Notes: generated by a model from the letters alone, not told the origin. 64,000 bases of DNA from Bog-375 sp049587755 (GCA_049587755.1 JBAVEN010000048.1:1-64000), one strand, 5' to 3'; shown: positions 25,768 to 35,038, counted from the stretch's first letter. A program made the numbers and translations.

Positions 25768-27471
25768 ATGAAACTTACCGTCTCTACACTTACCTTGTGC
25801 ATGCTTTTCCTGGCGCTGCTCCCGGCCGGCAAGGCCCAGGGAGTAGATCCTAACGATATTCAGAGCTTAAAGGTCAAACTAGCCGAACAGCAGAAACAGA
25901 TCGAGGCGCTGCGACAGTCCCTCGATGCGCAGCAGAAGCTGATCGAGCGTTTGACCACGCCGGCTGTCAAGCCGGCCCAACAGGCCGCGGCTCCCGCGGT
26001 GGCGCCGGCGGTCACTCCTGCCCCAGGCTTCACCCCCGTCGGCGGCGCAGTCGCCAGCACCACCGGCAACCTGCCCGATATGTCTCCCGTGGCTCCCAGC
26101 CCCGGGTATCCGCTTCCGGCGCCCCAGCCAGCCGCGGCAACCCCCGCCCCCTTGCAACTGCAACTCGGCAACATCACCATCACACCGGTAGGCTTCTTGG
26201 ATGCTACCGGCGTGTGGCGCAGCAAAGCGGCTGGTTCGGGCATCGGCAGCAATTTTGGCAGCATACCGTTTGACAACTCGGTCCCCGGCGGCAAGCTGAA
26301 CGAGTTCCGCTTCAGCCCGCAGAACTCGCGCGTCGGCTTCCGCATCGATGGCGATTGGAAGGGCTATCGCTTCCTGAATTACCTGGAAACGGACTTCCTG
26401 GGCACCGGCTCGGCCAACAACATCGGGGTCACTAATGGCGCTTTCGTGCCCCGCCTTCGCTTGTTCTGGGTGAGTGTTCGCAAGGGCGGCTGGGAAGTTC
26501 TCGGCGGCCAGAGTTGGAGCATGTTCTCGGCGAACCGCAAAGGCATCTCGGCGCTGCCGGGAGACGTCTTCTACAGCCAGGTGTTCGACGTGAATTACTT
26601 AATCGGCATGCCCTGGACACGCCAGCCCGGATTCCGCGTCCTATATCACGCGGCCGACGACAAGGTGACCTTCGGCCTCTCGGCGGAGAACCCCAACCAG
26701 TACATGGGCGGCTACGGCGGCGGCGGCCAGATTGTGCTGCCGGCTGCGTTGAGCGCTGTGGGAGGCACCCAGTTGGACAACGGTACCGCCAGTTTCCTGA
26801 GCACGCCCAATGTGCGGCCCGATGTCATCGCCAAGCTGGCGTTCGACCCGACTTCCAGGGTCCACGTTGAAGTTGGCGGCATCACGCGGACTTTCAAAAT
26901 TTATAACACTTCCACCGGCCAGCCAACCTCGGGAGATACGTTCTCCAAGTCCGGCGGCGGCGGCGAGCTCAATGGTGAGTTCGAAGTGGTCAAGGGCTTG
27001 CGCCTGATCTCGAACAACCAGCTTGGCGACGGCATCGGCCGCTATTTCTTCGGCAACGCTCCCGACGTAGTGGTGCGCGCCGATGGCAGCCTCAGCCCGA
27101 TTCACACCTTCACCTCGACCGACGGCTTTGAGGCTAACGTTACGAAGAAGACGCTGCTGTACTTCTACTTCGGCGGCATTTACATCGGCAAGAATGTCGC
27201 GGTCGATGCCAACGGCACCAGCCTGATCGGGTGGGGCTACACGGGTTCGTCCAACAGCCAGAACCGATCGGTCAACGAGTACACGTTCGGCTTCAACCAG
27301 ACCTTCTTCAAGAGCGCCGCCTACGGCGCCATCAACTTCATGGGCCAGTACGAATACGCCACTCGCAGCCCGTGGTACGTCGCCCCGGGAGCCCTCGACC
27401 ACGCCAGCGACAGCACCATTTACTTCGATCTTCGGTACACTCTGCCCGGCGGCGCGCCGGCGACCAAGTAG
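25768..27471 (+). CDS. Outer-membrane porin with N-terminal coiled coil, phosphate-cluster associated
   Basis: A 567-residue exported protein. A signal peptide (LCMLFLALLPAGKAQG) is followed by a coiled coil (residues 30-70, LAEQQKQIEALRQSLDAQQK), a proline/alanine-rich linker to about 125, then a long alternating beta pattern with many glycines and aromatics, typical of a 16-strand-type porin. The last strand ends in YFDLRYTLPGG plus a short tail. The coiled coil plus barrel layout fits OprO/OprP-like or related porins that span periplasm and outer membrane. Its place between phoR and pstS suggests phosphate or polyphosphate uptake, which is inference from context. Confidence 0.82.
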   Translation: MKLTVSTLTLCMLFLALLPAGKAQGVDPNDIQSLKVKLAEQQKQIEALRQSLDAQQKLIERLTTPAVKPAQQAAAPAVAPAVTPAPGFTPVGGAVASTTGNLPDMSPVAPSPGYPLPAPQPAAATPAPLQLQLGNITITPVGFLDATGVWRSKAAGSGIGSNFGSIPFDNSVPGGKLNEFRFSPQNSRVGFRIDGDWKGYRFLNYLETDFLGTGSANNIGVTNGAFVPRLRLFWVSVRKGGWEVLGGQSWSMFSANRKGISALPGDVFYSQVFDVNYLIGMPWTRQPGFRVLYHAADDKVTFGLSAENPNQYMGGYGGGGQIVLPAALSAVGGTQLDNGTASFLSTPNVRPDVIAKLAFDPTSRVHVEVGGITRTFKIYNTSTGQPTSGDTFSKSGGGGELNGEFEVVKGLRLISNNQLGDGIGRYFFGNAPDVVVRADGSLSPIHTFTSTDGFEANVTKKTLLYFYFGGIYIGKNVAVDANGTSLIGWGYTGSSNSQNRSVNEYTFGFNQTFFKSAAYGAINFMGQYEYATRSPWYVAPGALDHASDSTIYFDLRYTLPGGAPATK

Positions 27472-27514
27472 GCTTTTGCGGCGGGCCAAAACCGGCCGCC
27501 CGCAAACATCCAAT

Positions 27515-27543
27515 ATGTAATGGGTTTGCAACTGTTTTGTAAC
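27515..27543 (+). promoter_or_regulatory. Pho-box-like direct repeats upstream of pstS
   Basis: Three heptamers, ATGTAAT (27515), TTGCAAC (27526) and TTGTAAC (27537), recur with an exact 11-base period, one helical turn, as in PhoB operators. They lie 32-60 bases before the pstS start in a locally AT-rich stretch. Confidence 0.55.
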
Positions 27544-27574
27544 ACATGCATGCGAATGTAAGGGAGGAGCATCT

Positions 27575-28591
27575 ATGACGAAGTGGAAAGCAGGGATTCT
27601 CGCGGGCGTGGCCGCTTTGGGTCTGGCGGGGCTGGCCTCCGCCCAGTCCATCAACGCCGCCGGCGCAACCTTTCCCTATCCGATTTATTCCAAGTGGTTC
27701 GAGGAGTTCCGGCAGGCGCATCCCAGCATCGAGATCAACTATCAGTCGATTGGCTCCGGCGGAGGAATCCAGCAGCTCACCTCCGGCACCGTTGATTTCG
27801 GCGCGTCCGACATGCCCATGAAGGACGACCAAATTGCCGCGCTCAAAATACAACCGCTCCACTTTCCCACGGTTCTCGGCGGCCTCGTCCCTACGTACAA
27901 CATTCCCGGCGTCACCCAGGATCTGAAATTCACGCCGGAGACCCTGGCAGGAATTTATCTCGGCCAGATCACCAGGTGGAACGATCCGCGGCTTGTGAAG
28001 GATAACCCGGGCGCGAAGTTGCCAGCCTCCGATATCGTGGTGGTCCACCGTTCCGATGGCAGCGGCACCACCTTCGTCTTTACCGATTACCTCTCCAAGG
28101 TCAGCCCACAGTGGAAGAGCGAGGTAGGCGCCAACACCTCGGTCAAATGGCCCGTCGGCACCGGCCAGAAGGGCAACGAAGGCGTCGCCGGAATGGTCAA
28201 ACAAACCCCCGGTGCAGTCGGCTACGTCGAGTTGATCTACGCCGTGCAGACCCACCTGAACTATGGGCTGATGCGCAATTCGGCGGGTGTGTTCCTCAAG
28301 GCCGACTTCAATTCGGTGACCGCGGCCGCCGCCGGAGCCGCCAAGAACATGCCGAGCGACTTCCGCGTTTCCATCACCAACGCGCCCGGCAAAACGGCCT
28401 ATCCGATCTCGAGCTTCACCTGGATGCTGATTCCGTCCAGCATCCCCGACGCCGCCAAGAAGAAGGCCGTCGTCGAATTCCTCCAGTGGATGCTCAGCAC
28501 CGGTCAGAAGGACTGCGCCGGGTTGGGCTACGCTCCCCTGCCGAAGGAAGTCGTTGCCAAGGAACTGAAACAGATTGCGATGATTAAGTAA
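27575..28591 (+). CDS. pstS: Phosphate ABC transporter substrate-binding protein
   Basis: A 338-residue periplasmic phosphate-binding protein. The signal peptide (GILAGVAALGLAGLASAQ) leads to the mature start INAAGATFPYPIYSKWF. Phosphate-contact blocks are visible: SIGSGGGIQQ near residue 52, DFGASDMPM near 72, RSDGSGTTFVFTDYL near 152 and a GNEGV loop near 200. Its strong ribosome-binding site (GGGAGGAG, 7 bases before ATG) indicates high expression. It opens the pstS-pstC-pstA-pstB-phoU set, preceded by Pho-box-like repeats, so phosphate limitation is the expected inducer. Confidence 0.96.
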   Translation: MTKWKAGILAGVAALGLAGLASAQSINAAGATFPYPIYSKWFEEFRQAHPSIEINYQSIGSGGGIQQLTSGTVDFGASDMPMKDDQIAALKIQPLHFPTVLGGLVPTYNIPGVTQDLKFTPETLAGIYLGQITRWNDPRLVKDNPGAKLPASDIVVVHRSDGSGTTFVFTDYLSKVSPQWKSEVGANTSVKWPVGTGQKGNEGVAGMVKQTPGAVGYVELIYAVQTHLNYGLMRNSAGVFLKADFNSVTAAAAGAAKNMPSDFRVSITNAPGKTAYPISSFTWMLIPSSIPDAAKKKAVVEFLQWMLSTGQKDCAGLGYAPLPKEVVAKELKQIAMIK

Positions 28592-28597
28592 GGGGCC

Positions 28598-29575
28598 ATG
28601 ACGAGTTCGGCAATCACGGCCGGCACGGCCAGAAAAACACGGAGTTTTTGGTCGCGGCTGCGCACAGGTGACGAGGTCGCGCACCTCGTCACCTTTATTT
28701 TTGCGGCCAGCGTGTTGCTGGTCACGCTGCTGCTGCTGTTCGGCCTGTGGAGGAATTCGCTTCCTTCGCAGGCCAAATTCGGCTGGCACTTCCTGTCCAG
28801 CACCGATTGGGACCCGGTGGCGGGAGACTTCGGAGCGCTGCCGTTCATCTATGGGACCATCCTCACCTCGGTCCTGGCATTGCTGATCTCCGTGCCGCTG
28901 GGGGTGGGAGCGGCCGTTTTCCTCGCCGAGTTGGCGCCGCCCAAGCTCGCCAATGCCTGCGCTTTTATGGTGGAGCTGCTGGCCGCCGTACCCAGCGTGA
29001 TTTACGGCGTCATGGCCATCTTTCTTGTTGTGCCCCTGCTGCGCGTATACGGCGAACCGTTTCTCAAAAGCACCCTGGGCTTCCTGCCTCTATTTCAAGG
29101 CCCCATGTTGGGTGTGGGATTCCTGGCCGCCGGCCTGGTGCTGTCCATCATGATCGTGCCGTACATCATCGCCATCTCCCGGGAATCGCTGATGGCCGTC
29201 CCTCGCGATCAGCGTGAGGCGGCTCTCTCGCTGGGCGCCACCCGTTGGGAAAGCACCCACCAGGTGGTGATTCCGTACGCCCGCCTGGGGATCGCCGGAT
29301 CGATATTCCTGGGCCTGGCGCGCGCTCTGGGCGAGACCATGGCCGTGACCATGGTGATCGGTAACGATCCCTCCATCCGCGCCTCGCTGTTTTCCGCCGG
29401 TTACACGATTGCCGCTGTCCTGGCCAACGAGTTCAGCGAGGCCACCGGCAAGATCTACCAGAGTTCCCTCGTCGAGCTGGCCCTCGTGTTGTTCCTGATT
29501 ACCATCGTGGTCAATGCCATCGCCCGCCTCCTGGTGATCGCCACTGCCCGGAAAGGGACGGCGCACACCGCATGA
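28598..29575 (+). CDS. pstC: Phosphate ABC transporter permease PstC
   Basis: A 325-residue inner-membrane permease with six or seven predicted helices. The ABC-coupling loop in the region REAALSLGATRWES is the EAA motif. The N-terminus (first helix near residue 30, VTFIFAASVLLVTLLLLFGL) and the SSTDWDPVAGDFGALPFIYG segment are typical of PstC. It starts 6 bases after pstS and its end overlaps pstA by 4 bases (ATGA), so pstC and pstA are translationally coupled. Confidence 0.95.
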   Translation: MTSSAITAGTARKTRSFWSRLRTGDEVAHLVTFIFAASVLLVTLLLLFGLWRNSLPSQAKFGWHFLSSTDWDPVAGDFGALPFIYGTILTSVLALLISVPLGVGAAVFLAELAPPKLANACAFMVELLAAVPSVIYGVMAIFLVVPLLRVYGEPFLKSTLGFLPLFQGPMLGVGFLAAGLVLSIMIVPYIIAISRESLMAVPRDQREAALSLGATRWESTHQVVIPYARLGIAGSIFLGLARALGETMAVTMVIGNDPSIRASLFSAGYTIAAVLANEFSEATGKIYQSSLVELALVLFLITIVVNAIARLLVIATARKGTAHTA

Positions 29576-30420
29576 ACCGTCTGACCTACCGCAAGTTCGT
29601 CAGCAACGTGATGTTGACTCTCACCGGCGTCTGCACGCTGGTGACCGTCTCCATCCTGTTTCTCATCCTCGGATACCTGGTCTACAACGGCGGCAAATCG
29701 ATCAACTGGAATTTCCTCACCAAGCTGCCCCTTCCCCCCGGCGAGGTTGGCGGGGGCATGGCCAATGCCATCGTCGGCAGCGCGGTCATGATCGCCCTGG
29801 CCTCGGCTATCGGTTTGCCCTTCGGTTTCTTCGGCGGCATTTATCTGGCGGAGTTCGGCGGCAAGGGATTCTCCTTCGCCGTGCGCTATATGGCCGACCT
29901 GTTGAACGGCGTTCCTTCCATCGTCATCGGCGTGTTTGCCTGGACCGTGGTGGTGGTCCCCATGGGCGGGTTCTCCGCTATCGCCGGCGCTTTCGCTCTG
30001 GCGCTCATCCTGATCCCCATCACCCTGCGGAGCACCGAGCAATTCCTCGGAGAAGTTCCCAGCGCCTTGCGTGAGGGTGCGCTGGCTTTGGGCGCGCCGA
30101 AATGGAAAGTAGTTGCCACCGTGGTAGTGCCGGCGGCTCTTCCCGCCGTCTTGACGGGCATGATCCTGGGAATCGCGCGCATCGCCGGCGAAGCCGCGCC
30201 TCTGTTGTTCACGGCGTTCGGCAACGCCTTCTGGGCCAGCGGAATCAACCAGCCCACCGCGTCGCTCCCGTTGATCATCTACACCCACGCCATCTCCGCT
30301 TATGACGACTGGCACCAGCAGGCCTGGGCGGCCGGCCTGCTGCTGCTGGCCGGCGTGCTGTTCACCAACCTCGCCGCCCGCTGGATTATGTCGCGCAGCA
30401 TCTCCGGACACAAGGGGTAA
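29572..30420 (+). CDS. pstA: Phosphate ABC transporter permease PstA
   Basis: A 282-residue inner-membrane permease, the partner of PstC. Six helices are evident. The EAA loop REGALALGAPKWKVVATVV lies near residue 165, and NWNFLTKLPLPPGEVGGGM with the following GSAVMIALASAIGLPFGF block is typical of PstA. It overlaps pstC by ATGA and is followed 2 bases later by pstB, so the permease and ATPase subunits are made together. Confidence 0.95.
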   Translation: MNRLTYRKFVSNVMLTLTGVCTLVTVSILFLILGYLVYNGGKSINWNFLTKLPLPPGEVGGGMANAIVGSAVMIALASAIGLPFGFFGGIYLAEFGGKGFSFAVRYMADLLNGVPSIVIGVFAWTVVVVPMGGFSAIAGAFALALILIPITLRSTEQFLGEVPSALREGALALGAPKWKVVATVVVPAALPAVLTGMILGIARIAGEAAPLLFTAFGNAFWASGINQPTASLPLIIYTHAISAYDDWHQQAWAAGLLLLAGVLFTNLAARWIMSRSISGHKG

Positions 30421-30422
30421 CC

Positions 30423-31265
30423 ATGAGCGCAACGCCCGAATCTTACCTTCCTCAATCGCAGACTTCCAGACAGCCCGCCGCGACGGGCGGGGCGGCGCCT
30501 GCGCCCCAGGCCCCGTCCGTAACCAAAATTTCGGTCAAGAATCTGAACTTCTACTACGGCGCCTTCAAAGCCCTGCACGACATCAATATTGAAATCCCCG
30601 AAAACCGCATCACCGCCCTCATCGGTCCTTCCGGCTGCGGCAAGTCCACCTTTTTGCGCACCCTCAACCGCATCAACGAAATGATCCGCCATGCCCGCGC
30701 CGAAGGTTCGGTGACGTTGGACGGTGAGGATGTCCTCGAGGTGGACGCCACCAGCCTCCGCCGCCGCGTCGGCATGGTCTTCCAACGGCCCAACCCGTTC
30801 CCCAAGTCCATCTTCGATAATGTCGCCTACGGCATCCGCATTAACGGCCTCAAGGGAAACGGATCGCTCAAGGATAAAGTGGAACATAGCCTGCAGCGGG
30901 CCGCCCTGTGGGACGAAGTCAAGGACAAGCTGCACGAATCCGCCTACTCGCTCTCCGGCGGCCAGCAGCAGCGGTTGTGTATAGCGCGCGCTTTGGCGGT
31001 CGATCCGGAAGTGCTGCTGCTCGACGAGCCATGCTCGGCGTTGGATCCGATCGCCACCGCCAAGATCGAAGATCTCATGTTCAGTCTGAAGGACCAATGC
31101 ACCCAGGTGATCGTCACCCACAACATGCAGCAGGCGGCCCGCGTGGCCGAGTTCACCGGTTTCTTCCTGCTGGGCAAGCTGATCGAGTTCGATCGCACGG
31201 CGGTGATTTTCAAGCGGCCGGCGAAAAAAGAGACGGAAGATTACATTACCGGCCGCTTCGGGTAG
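30423..31265 (+). CDS. pstB: Phosphate ABC transporter ATP-binding protein
   Basis: A 280-residue ATPase that powers phosphate import. An N-terminal extension of about 35 residues, rich in proline and alanine, precedes the core. Walker A is GPSGCGKST near residue 62, followed by the PstB-typical LRTLNRINEMI; the ABC signature LSGGQQQRLCIARAL is near residue 178, Walker B LLLDEPCSALDP near 198 and the switch histidine in VTHNMQQA near 223. The end GRFG is the usual PstB C-terminus. phoU follows 38 bases later. Confidence 0.96.
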   Translation: MSATPESYLPQSQTSRQPAATGGAAPAPQAPSVTKISVKNLNFYYGAFKALHDINIEIPENRITALIGPSGCGKSTFLRTLNRINEMIRHARAEGSVTLDGEDVLEVDATSLRRRVGMVFQRPNPFPKSIFDNVAYGIRINGLKGNGSLKDKVEHSLQRAALWDEVKDKLHESAYSLSGGQQQRLCIARALAVDPEVLLLDEPCSALDPIATAKIEDLMFSLKDQCTQVIVTHNMQQAARVAEFTGFFLLGKLIEFDRTAVIFKRPAKKETEDYITGRFG

Positions 31266-31303
31266 ACTGGATTCGAACCGAAGGCGAGGCGCAGGAAGAG
31301 ACG

Positions 31304-31966
31304 ATGCTTCATTTTCGCGAAGAGCTCGAAGAGCTACAGACCAAACTGCTCGAAATGGGCGGCCTGGTGGAGGCTGCTATCCACAACAGCGTCCTGGCGC
31401 TGGTGGACCGCGACGAGGACAAGGCCAAGGAAGTAATGTGGAACGAGGCGCTGGTCAACCAGAAGGAAATCGAGATCGATGAGCTGGCCACCCGCATGCT
31501 CGCCCTGTTCCAGCCCATGGCGCGCGATCTCCGCTTCATCACCGCTGTCATCAAGATCAACAACGACCTGGAGCGCATGGGCGACCTGGCCGTCAACATC
31601 ACCGAGCGCGCCCTCACCCTGATGCGCGAGCCGGCGGTGAAGCCGCTGATCGATATTCCCCGCATCGCGGACCTGGCCGAGAGCATGGTGCACCGCGCGC
31701 TCGATGCGTTTGCCAAGCACGACGCGGACATGGCGCGCGATGTGCTTCTCTCCGACGATGCCGTCGACCGCCTGCGCGACGCCGTCTACGATGAGCTGCT
31801 CACCTTCATGCAGGAAGAGCGTAGCACCATCAATCGCGCGGTTTCGCTGATGTTCATTGCGCAGAACCTCGAGCGCATCGCCGACCATTCCACCAACATC
31901 GCCGAAGACGTGTTATTCGCCGTGAAAGGCATCGACGTCCGCCACCACGCCGAAACCGGCGACTAG
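31304..31966 (+). CDS. phoU: Phosphate signalling complex protein PhoU
   Basis: A 220-residue protein with two repeats of a three-helix PhoU bundle. Both metal-binding ExxxD-type segments are present: NNDLERMGDLAVNI near residue 86 and AQNLERIADHSTNIAEDV near 186. PhoU links Pst transporter state to PhoR and dampens kinase output when phosphate is plentiful. The start at 31304 is supported by GGAAGAG upstream; the longer frame reads through pstB. It is the last gene of the phosphate module and is followed by family C repeats. Confidence 0.95.
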   Translation: MLHFREELEELQTKLLEMGGLVEAAIHNSVLALVDRDEDKAKEVMWNEALVNQKEIEIDELATRMLALFQPMARDLRFITAVIKINNDLERMGDLAVNITERALTLMREPAVKPLIDIPRIADLAESMVHRALDAFAKHDADMARDVLLSDDAVDRLRDAVYDELLTFMQEERSTINRAVSLMFIAQNLERIADHSTNIAEDVLFAVKGIDVRHHAETGD

Positions 31967-31971
31967 TAAGC

Positions 31972-32019
31972 CAGATTTCAATCTGCCAATGCCCGGTGGG
32001 GCAGGTTTCAACCTGCCAA
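31972..32019. repeat. Tandem hairpin repeats, family C, copy 1
   Basis: Two similar units, one with CAGATTTCAATCTGCCAA (31972-31989) and one with GCAGGTTTCAACCTGCCAA (32001-32019), each a short self-complementary hairpin over TTTCA. Compensating changes (GA/TC versus GG/CC) preserve pairing, which argues for selection on structure. A third hairpin, CGCCCGC then GCGGGCG, follows directly. They lie between convergent phoU and the FtsX-type permease. Confidence 0.75.
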
Positions 32020-32081
32020 CGCCCGCTCGCGGGCGCATGGTTTGCCATCTCCATCTTGTGGCGCTCAGAAAGCGCCATCGC

Positions 32082-33320
32082 TCATTCGTACCGCAGCACT
32101 TCCGCGGGCGCGATCCGGGTGGCGTTGCGCGCCGGATACAGCGTCGCCAGAAAGCTGACCAGGATGGCCACCGCGGCAATCCACACCCCATCCACCCAAT
32201 GCACTTCGAAAGGCACAAAGCTCAACGAGTAAACCGCTTCATCCAGGTGGACCCAGTGATACCGATTGGCGAAATACGCCAGCGTGTAGCCGCCCACCAG
32301 CCCGAGCGCGCTGCCCACCACGCCGATCAGCACCCCCTGCAGCATGAAAATGCGGCGCACCTGCGCCGTTCGCGCGCCCATCGACATGAGAATGCCGATG
32401 TCGCGGTACTTTTCCATCACCATCATCACCAGCGTGATGAAGATGTTGAGCGCGGCCACCAGCAGAATCAGGCCGATCACGATCATGGCAACGATGCGCT
32501 CCATGCGTAGCGCGCCGAGCAGTTGTTTGTTGCGCTCCTCCCATGTCGTGGTGACATAGCGGCTGCCGGCCACGCGTTCCACTTCCCGGGCGATCTCGGG
32601 CGCGCGGTTCATGTCGTCCACCGTGATCTCGATCTGGTTGATGACGTCCTCCAGCGACAGCGCCTTCTGCGCGGCGGCGATGGAAGTGAACGCCCAGGTG
32701 TCGTCGATATCGAAAAAGCCCGTCTCGTAAATGCCGCACACCTTGAAGCGGCGGATGGCCGGGCGCGGGCCAAACGGCGTCAGCTCACCTTCCGGGCTCA
32801 CCACCGTGATGTTGTCGTTGACCCGCATACCCGTATCTTCGGCCAGCCGCGCGCCGAGAATAATGCCCGGCGGCGATGCATCCGGATTGCCCAGCCGGGC
32901 GACAGAGCCGGATTTGAGATGGCGCAGCGCATCGCTGATCTTCAGTTCCGAGTCGACCTCCACTCCTTTCAGCACCGCGCCGTGCGATTGGATGGCGCCC
33001 GCCAGAAATACCGGGGTGTAAAGCGCGGGCGAAACCGCCGTGACGTGCGGAACGGCCCGCAAGCGTGCGGAAAGATCGCGCCAATTGTCGATGCCGTTGT
33101 TCAGCTTCTCGGCGACGCTGATGTGCGCCATCGCGCCCAGCAAGTTGCGCTCCAGCGTGTTGCGGAAACCTGTGGTGACGGCAATAGCGATCACCAGCGC
33201 CATCACTCCCACCGCCACGCCGATCACGGAAATGACGGTGATCACCGAAATCACCGACGCCCCGCGGTGCGCCCGCAGGTAGCGCGTTGCGACGAAAAGC
33301 TCAAAGCGGGAGCGGGTCAT
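32082..33320 (-). CDS. LolC/LolE-type ABC transporter permease
   Basis: A 412-residue MacB/FtsX-fold permease of the lipoprotein-releasing LolC/E type. One helix near residue 25 (VISVITVISVIGVAVGVMAL) is followed by a large periplasmic domain (about 50-270) and three C-terminal helices starting near residue 275. The GARTAQVRRIFMLQGVLIG loop and the ending ARNATRIAPAEVLRYE are typical. The start at 33320 is used because the family begins with FELFVATRYLR; the upstream frame runs toward a repeat. No LolD ATPase gene is adjacent, so the ATPase must come from elsewhere. Likely role: release of lipoproteins from the inner membrane. Confidence 0.88.
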   Translation of the reverse strand: MTRSRFELFVATRYLRAHRGASVISVITVISVIGVAVGVMALVIAIAVTTGFRNTLERNLLGAMAHISVAEKLNNGIDNWRDLSARLRAVPHVTAVSPALYTPVFLAGAIQSHGAVLKGVEVDSELKISDALRHLKSGSVARLGNPDASPPGIILGARLAEDTGMRVNDNITVVSPEGELTPFGPRPAIRRFKVCGIYETGFFDIDDTWAFTSIAAAQKALSLEDVINQIEITVDDMNRAPEIAREVERVAGSRYVTTTWEERNKQLLGALRMERIVAMIVIGLILLVAALNIFITLVMMVMEKYRDIGILMSMGARTAQVRRIFMLQGVLIGVVGSALGLVGGYTLAYFANRYHWVHLDEAVYSLSFVPFEVHWVDGVWIAAVAILVSFLATLYPARNATRIAPAEVLRYE

Positions 33321-33364
33321 GATCGGCCTATGGACTCGCCAAGAAATAACCGTACCATTCCGGC

Positions 33365-33478
33365 GTGGCGCACGCACTCATGCGTGCCGCGTCGGCACTC
33401 GTGCCGACGCCGGTTTCCCGTGCGCCGGCCAGGTGTCGAGAAAAGTCTCGACACGGCACGCATGAGTGCGTGCGCCAC
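33365..33478. repeat. Three-stem palindromic repeat, family D, copy 1
   Basis: A perfect 25-base inverted pair (33365-33389 and 33454-33478) encloses two further perfect hairpins: GTCGGCAC with GTGCCGAC (33391-33408) and GTGTCGAGA with TCTCGACAC (33433-33454). Folded as single strand it would form a three-way, cloverleaf-like shape. It sits between lysS and the permease, both on the minus strand. A related copy is at 39084-39195. Confidence 0.88.
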
Positions 33479-33520
33479 ATCGTTCGCCGGGGTTTGGCAT
33501 GGCTGTTTCCTGACCATCAC

Positions 33521-35038
33521 CTACGCCTTCCCGCCTTCCTCATCCAGCTCCCGCAGCGTGCGCACCAGGTCCACCGGCCCTTCGGGCCGCAACAGGGGGA
33601 AGAGAATCACGTCGCGGATGGAACGCGAGCCGGTCAGAATCATGGTGAGGCGGTCGATGCCGATGCCCTCGCCGCCGGCGGGCGGCATGGCGTAGGCCAG
33701 CGCGCGGACGTAATCTTCGTCCATCTGGTGCGCCTCTTCATCGCCGCGCTCGCGCATCGCAATCTGCATTTCGAAACGCCGCCGCTGCTCCTGCGGATCG
33801 TTCAGCTCCGTGTAAGCATTGCCGATCTCCATGCCCGCCGCGTAGATTTCGAAGCGTTCGACGAACGCCGGATCGTCGGCCTTGTTCTTCGAAAGCGGCG
33901 ACGTCTCTACCGGGTAATCGTAAATGATCGTCGGCTGAATGAGCTGGTGTTCCACGCGCCGCTCGAAGATGTCGGTCAGCCCCTCTCCGGCAGTCGTCTT
34001 ACCGGAATGGTGCCGCAGCCACTCGGGATTGGCAACATCCTCAATCGTCGGCCGGCCTTCGCCTTCCCAGAATCGCACCACGGCTTCGCGCATCGTGTAG
34101 CGTTCCAGGCGGCTGAAATTCAGCCGCTGCCCGTCAAATTCCACCTCCGTCGATCCGCCCGCATCGAGCGCTGCCTGCCTGAGCAACTCCTCCGAAAAGT
34201 CCATCAGGCCGCGGTAATCGGTGTAAGCCTGGTAAAACTCCAGCATGGTGAATTCGGGGTTGTGCTGCGTGGAAAGGCCTTCGTTGCGGAAGTTGCGGTT
34301 GATTTCGTAGACGCGCTCGAGGCCCCCCACCACCAGCCGCTTCAAATACAGCTCCGGCGCGATGCGCAGGTACAGGTCGATATCGAGCGTGTTGTGGTGC
34401 GTGACGAACGGCCGCGCCGCTGCCCCGCCATACAGCGGTTGCATCATCGGCGTTTCCACTTCGATGAAACCGCGCGCTTCCAGTTGCCGCCGCAGCGAGG
34501 CGATAATGCGCGCCCGCGTCACGAACACCTTGCGCACTTCCGGGTTGGCGATCAGGTCCAGGTAGCGCTGCCGGTAGCGCGTTTCCACATCCTCCAGCCC
34601 ATGCCACTTCTCCGGCATCGAAAGCAGCGTCTTGGAGAGGAACTCCAGCTTCTCCGCGTGGATGCTCAGCTCGCCCGTCCGCGTGCGGAACAGGTAGCCC
34701 TCCACGCCGACGATGTCGCCGATATCGAGCATCTTGAAGAGCTGGAAATCGCGCTCGCCCACCGCGTCTTTCTTGACGTATATCTGCAGCCGCTCGCCGT
34801 TTTGTTGCAGGTGGGCGAAACCCGCTTTGCCCATGGGGCGAACCGTCATCATCCGCCCGGCCACGCGCACGCGCACCTCCGGCGTCAGCTCCTCGGCGGT
34901 CTTGGAGCCGTATGCGCCCAGAATCTCCGGAATGGTGTGGGTGAAGTCGAAGCGCCGGCCGTAAGCCCGGTACCCCAGCGCCTCAATTTCGCGGACGCGC
35001 GCCAGGCGCTGCTTGAGTAGGTCGTCTTCCAGCGACAA
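33521..35038 (-). CDS. lysS: Lysyl-tRNA synthetase, class II
   Basis: A 505-residue class II enzyme that charges tRNA-Lys. An OB-fold anticodon-binding domain (residues 50-155, RVRVAGRMMTVRPMGKAGFA) precedes the catalytic core with motif 1 near FIEVETPMMQP, motif 2 RVYEINRNFRNEG with HNPEFTMLEFYQAYTDY, and motif 3 GIGIDRLTMILTG. All three are intact. The start is TTG, supported by AGGAGAG 4 bases upstream and by the conserved beginning of the family soon after. A TATAAT hexamer lies 28 bases before the start on the same strand. Confidence 0.96.
   Translation of the reverse strand: MSLEDDLLKQRLARVREIEALGYRAYGRRFDFTHTIPEILGAYGSKTAEELTPEVRVRVAGRMMTVRPMGKAGFAHLQQNGERLQIYVKKDAVGERDFQLFKMLDIGDIVGVEGYLFRTRTGELSIHAEKLEFLSKTLLSMPEKWHGLEDVETRYRQRYLDLIANPEVRKVFVTRARIIASLRRQLEARGFIEVETPMMQPLYGGAAARPFVTHHNTLDIDLYLRIAPELYLKRLVVGGLERVYEINRNFRNEGLSTQHNPEFTMLEFYQAYTDYRGLMDFSEELLRQAALDAGGSTEVEFDGQRLNFSRLERYTMREAVVRFWEGEGRPTIEDVANPEWLRHHSGKTTAGEGLTDIFERRVEHQLIQPTIIYDYPVETSPLSKNKADDPAFVERFEIYAAGMEIGNAYTELNDPQEQRRRFEMQIAMRERGDEEAHQMDEDYVRALAYAMPPAGGEGIGIDRLTMILTGSRSIRDVILFPLLRPEGPVDLVRTLRELDEEGGKA

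Noticed and set aside
31261..31295. tRNA-like T-loop (TTCGAA) between pstB and phoU
   Set aside because: The flanking five-base stems do not pair and no acceptor or anticodon arm is present on either strand.
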